Part shown: positions 56,545 to 64,000 of the stretch, piece after piece
Layout: every line of letters starts with the position of its first letter
How positions within the stretch are numbered: the first letter of the stretch is position 1
From: Roridomyces roridus
Lineage: Eukaryota > Basidiomycota > Agaricomycetes > Agaricales > Mycenaceae
Assembly: GCA_029378245.1 (NCBI GenBank)
Contig: JARKIF010000032.1
Span: forward strand, 434,001 to 498,000
Direction of reading: 5' to 3'
Length of the DNA stretch: 64,000 bases
Position numbers and translations under genes: made by a program
The notes under the pieces: generated by a model
What the model saw: the letters and a program-made list of their open reading frames with translations, nothing else
Told to the model about the DNA's origin: nothing
The model's database searches: none

Positions 56545-56816
56545 CTGACGCGTTATTTCAGTAAAATACTAGCCATTGGGTTAGCTTCTCACCAGTGGGA
56601 AGGACCGCAGGCTCTTCAAAGTAGAGATGTCCGGAGAAGACGCGTCCAAATCGGTGCTGCACAGCAACCATCAAAGGATTTTCTCTCAATCCGCTACGAC
56701 CGAGCCTCTCGTCAATGCGCTGGGCGGCCTAGCGTGCGCCATTGGCTAACACGAGCGCCCAAATCCCCTTCTTCTCCTCCCAGCCTTCTGAAACCTGGAA
56801 TCTGGAGTCTGCCTCG

Positions 56817-57688
56817 ATGTCTATGCGAGTGTGTCCTGGAGCTGGGTCCACTTCTGGTCGTGCGCTGACGCAATGCTCAGACCTCAAAAGGGGATGGCGC
56901 GACATGCGATGTCTGCGGTATATCCCTCCGTCGGGGCACGGACCTGCCGAGACATATGCTCACCCATTCCAAGGATAAGCAGTCGATGTAAGTGACCTCT
57001 CATCTTTTCTAGCTATGTACTCATACGACCCGGGCCACAGGATGTACGTATGCCCGGTCCCATCTTGCGGGCACCGGACTTTGCAAAAGTCGAATCTCGC
57101 AACACACATACGAACCCAGTGCGTTTTCCTTTCCTTTCCTTCCGTCGACTCGTCGATTCACCGCCTCCCAGCACACGTGCCAAGCCACACAAATGCCCCG
57201 AATACAACTCGGATGGGTTTCAGTGCGACTTTAGCACCGCAGACCCGTCATCGTTGCACAGACATCGGAAGAGGAAGCATGGGTATCGACCACAGTCGAA
57301 ACAACAGCAGCCGCGGAAGAAAACGCGGGTCGCAGACGGGTGCGATTCGGAAGAGGAGGTGGTGGCAGGGCCTTCGAAGCCTCGACGCCCACTGCGCGTG
57401 CAGGCGGAGAAGGAAAATGAGAACGAGAACGAAGAGGAAGACGTTCCGGGGGAGGTGCTGCTAATGGACCCCACGGCCATGGCGGTTGACGCCCAGGCGG
57501 ATTTTGACCTCGACGAAGACGGCGAGGGTGAGCCCGAGGACGAGACGGAGGCGGTGCCGCTGTTTGTGATGCCGCCACACTTGGAATCTGCCCCGCCCTC
57601 ACACATACATCCATACCTCGTCCTCGCCAACATTTCGGATACGCGCACCGACGTCGATGGGCGACATACCCGCTCACCCCACTGTTGA
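56817..57688 (+). CDS. C2H2 zinc-finger protein
   Basis: Probable DNA-binding protein with three C2H2 fingers. Proposed exons are 56817-56828 (MSMR), then from about 56880 (TSKGDGATCDVCGISLRRG, finger 1, ending H-x3-H in RHMLTH), then from 57042 (MYVCPVPSCGHRTLQKSNLA, finger 2, THIRTH), then from about 57175 (TRAKPHKCPEYNSDGFQCDF, finger 3, LHRHRKRKH). The C-terminal half is basic then acidic (EKENENENEEED, DLDEDGEGEPEDE) and ends at 57688. The second intron acceptor at GGCCACAG/G (57041) is the only one that keeps fingers 1 and 2 in frame; the more obvious CTAG 27 nt upstream does not. The first exon is weakly supported. Target genes unknown. Confidence 0.65.
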
Positions 57689-58526
57689 TTATGCTTTCGC
57701 GTATGCTATTCGATTTCCTATCCTACGATACCTTGCTTTTTACTTGGATAAACCTTGCTGGACGAGCTCAGCGCCTCCTTATCGTTACGAAGAGCGGTCG
57801 GCTGATTGAACAGACCCTTCAGAGAGGATGTTACATCTGCTCTCGGCAAGCACAACAACGCCCAGAGAAAAAAGCGCATCCAAATTAGGAACCATAACAA
57901 ACAGCGGGCCAAACAGCCGAATCGGGAAGGCCTTGTTTTTCTTCCGCTCATCTTGATTTTCGTATCCGATCCGACGCGACCTCTTGTCGGCAATGGCTGA
58001 ACCTGGCTGGTCAAGACCTGAGCATATCAAGCGCCCTACCTAGTCCCCGGTCTTGTCTGTCGAGAGTCTTGTCGTCTTGTTCTCAGCCCGCCGATTCAGA
58101 CCTGCATCGAACGACTACTTGCAACATTCATCATCTCCAAGGCAATACGGGATACAACAACCACCTACCGACCGACAGACAGACAGCGCTTGGACAGCCG
58201 TGAACCCACTCCAAACCCATTCATGCATCATAATGCTTATGCGTACATATGCGCCTGCTCCGACCTTGTACTTCGGCTCCATGACGCGCAAGTACAAGGA
58301 GCGCATCTCCGCTTGGCCCGCCCCCTGCTGTTGTTTGTATTGTATTCATGCACGTAGATCATCGTCCTCACTGGGTTGGCTGTTTCTGCTCCCGGGCTTA
58401 CGCGCTTACGCGCCCCTTGGCGGGGGGTCCAAGCTGCATCCTCCCGACATGGATAAAAACCCCTTCCTTGCTCGCAAGTCACCACCTCCACCCATCCTCC
58501 TCCTCCTCAGTCCTTCCTCCCTCCGA
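57689..58526. other. Intergenic region between zinc-finger gene and unknown gene
   Basis: About 0.84 kb without a supported gene. A TATA-like GGATAAAAACC occurs near 58450, about 75 bp before the downstream start codon, with a pyrimidine-rich stretch (58485-58525) typical of fungal leaders. I see nothing else. Confidence 0.5.
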
Positions 58527-59336
58527 ATGGCGTCCTTCAACCCCAACGTGACGACGCTGTGCCCGACGATGTTGCAGCATGCCCCCGGTGGGTCGAACGA
58601 AGAACGCGCGCTGCAGGTCCGGGAGACTGCGCGGGTGCAGCGGCGGGAGCAGGTGGTGTGTATTTTCCTCTCCTCTTCTCCTCCCTCCCTATCTCTCACT
58701 GACCCGCTCTACCTGCACAGCGCCAGACCACTCCAGACCTCAACGCCAACGTCTTCCCCCCTTGCTCAATCCTACAAATCCCGTGCCCAGCCCCAACACC
58801 CCAAGCCATCATAGGAGGGTACCACGGCACCCCCGAGCTCATCCGGATCTTTCCCCGTCGACGGGCGTACACCGATCGGCCTTGTATGACTATCGGGTTT
58901 CGGGTCCGCGGGCAGCCGGCGCCGTATCTCAAGGACATTCTGCTGGGTCGGGTGCAGCTCGATGATGGGGATGAGGAGCTCGAGGTCGTGAGGCGGGAAG
59001 GATGGAGGAGGATACGCTGGGCTTTGGATGTAAGAGTCCCATCCCATCCTTTATCTTCTTTCTCGCAGGCTGATGATGAGCTTCACGCAGTGGCCTGGCT
59101 ACGACCTCCCCACACAAGAGATCAAGTCCAATGAGTTTACGCGGTCTAGGATCGCGGAGAAGGTCGCTGGAGCTGTGAGGGAGCTTCTTAGGCACCCTCC
59201 TTGTGCGCCCGACGCGCCTTGGGCAGGGAGCGATTGGGCGGTGGATCGGGTGTTTTTCGGGGACGTGAGGCTCGTGGCGATCAACTACTATCCGACGGTT
59301 TGGGTGCCCGTGCTGGCGTTTAACGAGCGGACGTGA
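58527..59336 (+). CDS. Conserved basidiomycete protein of unknown function
   Basis: The start is the ATG at 58527 (MASFNPNVTTLCPTMLQHAP). Three exons: 58527 to about 58657 (ending RREQV), about 58722-59030 (RQTTPDLNANVFPPC through GWRRIRWALD) and about 59091-59336 (WPGYDLPTQEIKSNEF through VWVPVLAFNERT). The predicted length is about 225 aa. It is soluble, with no signal peptide or membrane span. Blocks such as YLKDILLGRVQLDD and ITRSRI-like basic/aromatic stretches suggest a folded domain, but I do not recognise it. An upstream in-frame ATG (near 58449) is possible but lies in the pyrimidine-rich leader. Confidence 0.6.
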
Positions 59337-59602
59337 GTGGTGGGGAGGGAGGGAGGAGAAGGGAGACTTTATTCAAGGCTCGTTTAATATCTAATGAGAC
59401 CAGACTTGGTCAGGCATTCATTTCACTGTAATTAGCGTATAATACATTAGATAGTACACCGATGGAGGTTTTGAAACCAAGCACCGAGCGACGCGCTCTA
59501 TGTCGTGTAGAGGGCCGTAGTCCGCACGCCACTTTACTTTTTGCCGCCTCTGCAAGTCGAGTGGGGTCAGCACAATCCTCACCAAGTCCAAAGGCACAAC
59601 AC
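59337..59602. other. 3' flank shared by two convergent genes
   Basis: About 270 bp between the stop codons of the convergent unknown gene (plus) and uS19m gene (minus); presumably contains both polyadenylation regions. No gene is seen. Confidence 0.5.
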
Positions 59603-59987
59603 TCACTTCCACTTGAACCGCTTCTTCGTCGCCGCAAACTCCCCTAGCTTGTGTCCGACCATATCCTGGGAGACCATAACGGGGATGTAGTCTTTGCCGT
59701 TGTGCACCAAGAAGCGAACTCTGTCGCGTCGTTAGCACTTGTTTCCTGGGGAGAGGGGAAGATGGAGGGAGGGAGGGAAACGCACCCAACGAATGTGGGT
59801 AGAATGGTACACGCGCGAGCTTGCGTCTTGATGGGTACGCGGTGCTCGAGGGCTTCACGCAGGTCGGGGAAGGCGACAAAGTACGGGCCTGGTGGTAGTG
59901 AGCAGTCTAAGGATAAAAGGGAGCGAAGGGCGACGCACCCTTCCACGCTGAGCGCCCGGATTTGAGGAGGAGTTGCGTCGGTCGCAT
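59603..59987 (-). CDS. RSM19: Mitochondrial small-subunit ribosomal protein uS19m
   Basis: Component of the mitochondrial ribosome small subunit head. Exons are 59987-59939, 59888-59786 and 59721-59603, both introns GT-AG with GTGCGT donors. The joined protein is about 89 aa: [20 protein letters not shown], then [20 protein letters not shown] and the family hallmark [20 protein letters not shown] followed by [24 protein letters not shown], the TILP..VG segment and [10 protein letters not shown] are diagnostic of S19. The short basic N-terminus serves as a mitochondrial targeting region. Confidence 0.92.
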
Positions 59988-60390
59988 GCAAAATTCGGGT
60001 GGGTGTGGCGGTGCTGTTGCTTGGCGCTGCTTGCCCGAGTTCGCGAGCCCGGATCAAATGTCCGCATCAACGATCGCCCCGACAACCACATGCATCCGTC
60101 GGACCGTGCATCGGCATGCGTGCATATGCAATGGCATTCATCCCAGCCGCATTTGTAAGTATCTCAATCTAAAACTTCAGCGTTCACACTCCCAGAAATG
60201 GACCAACATCAGCATTCAAAATAGGAGCAAGATAGGAGCAAGATAAAAAAAAGCCCGCGGATAGGTCTCGTCCCAAGTTTCACTGTTGGTATCTCGTCGA
60301 TCATACCGCCACCGCATATCTTTAGACCACCTGATCCATCTACTCTCTTCTCTCTCTCTCTTGCGCCCGCACAACCATCATTGCGCTCTG
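59988..60390. other. Divergent promoter region of uS19m and the FAD monooxygenase
   Basis: About 400 bp between divergent start codons. It contains a pyrimidine-rich tract (CTCTCTTCTCTCTCTCTC near 60340-60360) immediately upstream of the monooxygenase start. No gene is seen. Confidence 0.5.
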
Positions 60391-62601
60391 ATGACTTTCC
60401 CCGCCCTCAATCCCAGCTCAACGGCCCCGGCAGAGACGAAAGGAAGACTCAAATTTGTGCGTGTCCTGGTCTTGGTCTGGGCGTATGTATCCTTCTCCTA
60501 ACTTGAGAAATCCTCCAGATTGTCGTCGGCGCTTCGATTGCTGGTACGTTTGGCTGTCGAGCCTCCGGCATTCTCATTTGTCGCTGAACAACGGCTCTGT
60601 GCCCAGGTTTAACCTCCGCTATATCGCTATAAGCCTCCGGACACAGTGTGCTCGTGCTGGAGGAGTCTCAGATTGGTGGGGGTCCTGATTCAGTGCGTCT
60701 TCCCATCTCATCCCGTGTACCGTGGCTCATTCATGGACTCTAATAAACAGATAAACGGAGCTGCTAGGTACGTTCGAGCCCTTTCCTTCTTCGCCAACGT
60801 TGATTGAATATACAGAGTCCCACCGAACGGCTTCAAAATCCTCTCCGCCTGGGGTTTGGAGACGGAGATTCGGGACAATGCGGTCGTCGGAGATGGGCAT
60901 ACGGTTTACAAGTGTGCGTCTAATTCTTCCCAACTTTCATCGGTTGCCCAACTGATCATACCGCCTTGGTGTAGATGATCCTAAAGGCAAGGAGGGCGGG
61001 AGGGATTATATCGGTTCGTCTTTCTTGCATCGTCTAAATGGATGTATCAACTTGGGTGAGTAGGTATCGGTCTGTGGGATCCTCAACTTTTGGTCGATGC
61101 ACGGGGTGCATTCTTGCAGATACGGGTGCGTGCACATCTATCTTCTTCAACTAAACCTAACGCGACTCTCGTAGCACAAAGAACTCCTCCGTATCCTCTA
61201 CGACAAAGCCGTCTCACCATCTTCGTCCTCGTCTAAAGCAATAGTCACAGTGCTATTCGATTCGGAGGTAACATCCATCGAGTGCGAAGGCGAGAAGTGC
61301 TCGGTCACCCTCCGGACGGGCGAGACGCATGAAGCGGATGGGATCATTGGAGCTGATGGGGCGAGTGGGTTCGTACGGAGGTGGTTGATGGACGAGAATG
61401 CGGATGCTAGTGAAGGTACTGTGGATGTCGAGGGGGATGCTGAAACAGACGGTGCGGAGGGTGGAATTGTTGCGTATATGTGAGTGTTCTTTTGAGATGT
61501 CATGTTGGTTCACTGACCTCGCCCAGGACGGCTATACCCAAATCTGTCGCATCGGAGCATGAGGTGCTGAAAGAGTTGTATCAACATCCGCAGAGGAGTA
61601 TGGTCGCTACGTGGCTAGGGGATAGAAGAGGTGAGTGTTGGCTCTCTTCTTGCCTTCGTATTTTTAACGAGAAACAGGCGCCAAGGTGTTCCTTGCGATA
61701 AACAAAAATATCTCTGGTTGAAATAGATTCTGAACGTTTTTTTTGGCAGGGAAAAGACCGAGACGTCCTTCTATGGCTCTATGCACCCGATGAAAATATC
61801 TGCTGTTCTGATTCCTGGACTCGTCCCGCCGAGAATCACATCAAGGAAGTTATGGGGACTTGTGATATCATGTCAGTTGAAATGTCCGCCTTTTGATTTG
61901 ATTCTAAATTTCAACCCGGACGGCAGGTTGCAAAGTCTGGCCGAACAAGCCGGCGCATCGACGTGTGTGCGGATTCGAAAACACGTCGAGTTGAAATCGT
62001 GGGTGTCCAAGAGCGGGAGAGTGCTTGCGGTGGGGGATGCTGCACATGCTTTTCCCGTGAGTTTTTGTTGTTTTCTTTTTTATTTTAGAAGGAGGTTGAC
62101 AGGAGAATCAAGCCAATGTCGCTCCATTCGTGTTCCGTTGCCATCGAAGGTGAGTGTTGAACAAACGGGAAAGGATCTCAACTCATATCGTTCAGACGGC
62201 GCGTTCATTGGGCGATTATTCTCGCATACACAAGACGTGGCCAGGATACCCGAATTTTTCCATGCATTTGAGGATTGTAGGAAACCGCGCGCTTCGTACA
62301 TCCTTCAAGCCGAACACAAGAATATCGCCTTTATCTGTATGCCGGATGGGCCGAAGCAGGTTGAGCGGGATGCTAGTTTGCGTGCGAATCACGCGGCTGG
62401 GAGGAGTGTGTTGGATGCGCCGAGGGATGAGGATATGCATAAGATTTGGGAGGATCTGAGTGTTGTGTGAGTGGTCTATTCTTCTCTTATTGGTTTGTGA
62501 ACCTCATGGGAGGTTTTTCTAGGTTCGGATATGATCCATTCGATGCTGCTGATGACTGGTGGGTGTCTTGGGGAAGGCTTAGGAATGCTGCTGCGATTTG
62601 A
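60391..62601 (+). CDS. FAD-dependent monooxygenase (salicylate-hydroxylase-like)
   Basis: Flavoprotein of the group A aromatic-hydroxylase family, which uses NAD(P)H and O2; the substrate is unknown. It starts at 60391 (MTFPALNPSSTAPAETKGRL). The split nucleotide-binding motif reads IVVGASIAGLTSAISLSGHS (GxxxxG variant), then VPPNGFKILSAWGLE, IGADGASGFVRR (DG motif) and GRVLAVGDAAHAFP (GD motif contacting FAD). The C-terminus KIWEDLSVVFGYDPFDAADD runs to 62601. About a dozen short introns. Two splice choices are uncertain: at 61675-61750, where a weak donor GTGTTC after GAK gives an in-frame join to GKDRDVLLWLYAPD, and at 62059-62195 after AHAFP, where VAIEDGAFIGRLFS implies another exon. No definite lesion was seen. 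Confidence 0.78.
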
Positions 62602-63057
62602 GAGGGTTCGAACTTCGAAGAAGGCGTAGATGGATTTTCAGATGTACATATACTTAGAGGAGACCTGTATTTTTATTGCCGAGCCAACCTTCTAATTTTT
62701 CGAGAGTTGCCGCATCATATGAGCCTTAATTGGATCGATGCAACCACGGAAGTTTCAGAGCGGAGGTTTTTTCAAACAACGCCGTCGATATGATGAGGCC
62801 AGTATGATGAGCTGAGCAGGAAAGGCCACTCCAGGTTCCCAGTGTGCCGAGATCTGGCCAGTCTTCGCGGGCCTCGAAAAATTTGTTCAGAAGTTTCCGT
62901 CTTTTCGAGGCCTTCGTCGTCGTCCAGACCAAGTTAGACACACGTGTTGATCGATTTGTGGCAGTGAGACCAAACATCGGTCTCGTCCTCTCCCCCACCC
63001 CCGAAGCATTAACTTGCTTCTCTCCTCCCTCTCCCGCCTCGTCTCCACCCACAAGCA
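62602..63057. other. Intergenic region upstream of eIF2A
   Basis: About 456 bp holding the monooxygenase 3' end and the eIF2A promoter; a pyrimidine-rich leader precedes the start (63018-63050). No gene is recognised. Confidence 0.5.
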
Positions 63058-64000
63058 ATGGCATCCGAACTCTCCCAGCAATACGCATGTCAGTAGACCT
63101 TTCTGCTACCACCACACACCACCCGCTTTTTCCCGCTTCAAATTTTGCGCCTTCGTGGGCCAGGTGGTCTGGAGGGGTCGTTGGCTCAGATGGAGTGTAC
63201 TGGGCTTGGGCTTTGGGCTTATGGCCAGTCGTTTTGGAGCCTTGTCGAGGCCTCACTTGGGCATTCGGCGGAGAGGTATTCATCTGCTCGAACGGGCATA
63301 TTTTTCGCCGTGGGCGCTCCTGCGCCTCGTTTCCCGGCAATGTGCCTACCCCTACCGCATGCTACTCCGATCCGCACACCAGCGATCGGCCTGGTGAATA
63401 TGCGAGGCTTGCGGAGCATCCAGATCTATTTTTTCCTGCTCTCCGGCTTCCCACTGCCTCGAGCAATCTTCTGAATCCTTTCTATTATCCATCTCTTTTC
63501 ATTCGCGATCTGACTCTCGTTTCCAGTCCGTGCTCAAAAATCGATTGGCCTCGTCGGCGGCTCTCCCGACTACATCGTCGCCCCCAACTTTGAGGTCCCT
63601 GACGTGCCCGCGCGGATCTACCATTACAGTGCTGACGGACGGCTTTTTGCATATGCGTTGCCCAATGTGTGCGTCTGCCGCCTTGTCTCACTCCTGTCTC
63701 GCTCTTGACCTTTTGTTCTTAGGGTGAGGATCTTCGAAGCAGAGGGCGCCCAGCTTCTCCAGGAACTCGCCCTCCCCAACATTGTCGATGTCAAGTTCTC
63801 GCCTCGCGGCACTTACCTCTCGACCTGGGAGCGTCCTGTGAAACTCGAAGACGGGGCGCAGCACAAAAATCTCCGCGTGTTCTCCTCGTCCACCGGAGAG
63901 GAGCTCACCTCCTTTACACAAAAGAGCCAGGATGGCTGGGATCTGCAGTACACCATCTCCGAGTCGCATGCCGTCCGTCTCGTCGGCTCGGAGATTCAGG
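63058..64000 (+). CDS. Translation initiation factor eIF2A (5' part)
   Basis: WD-repeat/beta-propeller initiation factor that can deliver initiator tRNA under special conditions, distinct from the eIF2 complex. Exon 1 is 63058-63088 (MASELSQQYA), then an unusually long intron of 438 bp (63089-63526). Exon 2 (63527-63668) continues FRAQKSIGLVGGSPDYIVAP and ARIYHYSADGRLFAYALPN. Exon 3 from 63723 gives VRIFEAEGAQLLQELALPNI, FSPRGTYLSTWERP, NLRVFSSSTGEELTSFTQKS and QDGWDLQYTISESHAVRLVG, running off the window. The TF.QKSQDGW..QYT block is diagnostic of eIF2A. The exon-1 assignment rests on the frame and the MASEL-type start; the rest is firm. Confidence 0.85.

Overview
The window is nuclear DNA of a filamentous basidiomycete, most likely a mushroom-forming Agaricomycete. 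Genes are split by many introns of about 45-60 nt, the intergenic gaps are short, and several families are typical of that group: DUF6533 and DUF6534 membrane proteins, a DUF6697 protein, eqolisin peptidases, and a large family of F-box-like proteins of about 700 aa. I cannot name the species from the sequence.

Layout. 0-4 kb: a PAN1-like endocytic scaffold gene (minus), running off the left edge. 4.4-7.3 kb: two convergent paralogous short-chain dehydrogenases; the second appears frameshifted. 7.3-10.5 kb: a decayed tail of an MFS gene, then an intact MFS anion symporter. 10.7-13.5 kb: a nest of TA-flanked inverted-repeat elements in +, -, + order, with two further small elements inserted in the third. 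13.8-16.2 kb: an intact F-box-like gene (copy A). 16.4-17.0 kb: a small single-pass membrane protein gene. 17.2-19.7 kb: tandem eqolisins, one decayed and one intact. 20.8-22.7 kb: a cyclopropane-fatty-acid-synthase-like methyltransferase. 23.3-26.6 kb: tandem DUF6534 genes. 26.8-29.3 kb: a conserved unknown gene divergent from a Nup54/57-type nucleoporin. 29.5-31.2 kb: a Ser-rich single-pass membrane protein. 31.5-42.1 kb: two divergent ABC half-transporters enclosing a DUF6697 gene and a DUF6533 gene.

42.6-56.5 kb is a graveyard of four F-box-like copies (B-E). B is cut by CATCAG-ended elements near its start codon and in its last intron. C is split by a 3.0-kb element with an 11-bp target duplication. 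D carries frameshifts and a TA-flanked element in its last exon. E has frameshifts only. Copy B is an inverted duplicate of the 13.5-16.2 kb segment.

56.8-64 kb is ordinary gene-dense sequence: a C2H2 zinc-finger protein, an unknown conserved protein, mitochondrial ribosomal protein uS19m, an FAD monooxygenase, and the 5' part of eIF2A at the right edge.

The genes do not form a pathway. The window alternates housekeeping genes (PAN1, nucleoporin, uS19m, eIF2A) with duplicated, fast-evolving accessory genes. I found no CRISPR, operon, rRNA or convincing tRNA. The most notable signals are the repeated hits of three transposon families on one F-box family, four GC-AG introns plus one apparent GA-AG intron, and a 10-nt micro-exon conserved in both dehydrogenases. 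Exon boundaries were worked out by eye from reading frame, splice consensus and paralogue comparison; no RNA evidence or database search was available.
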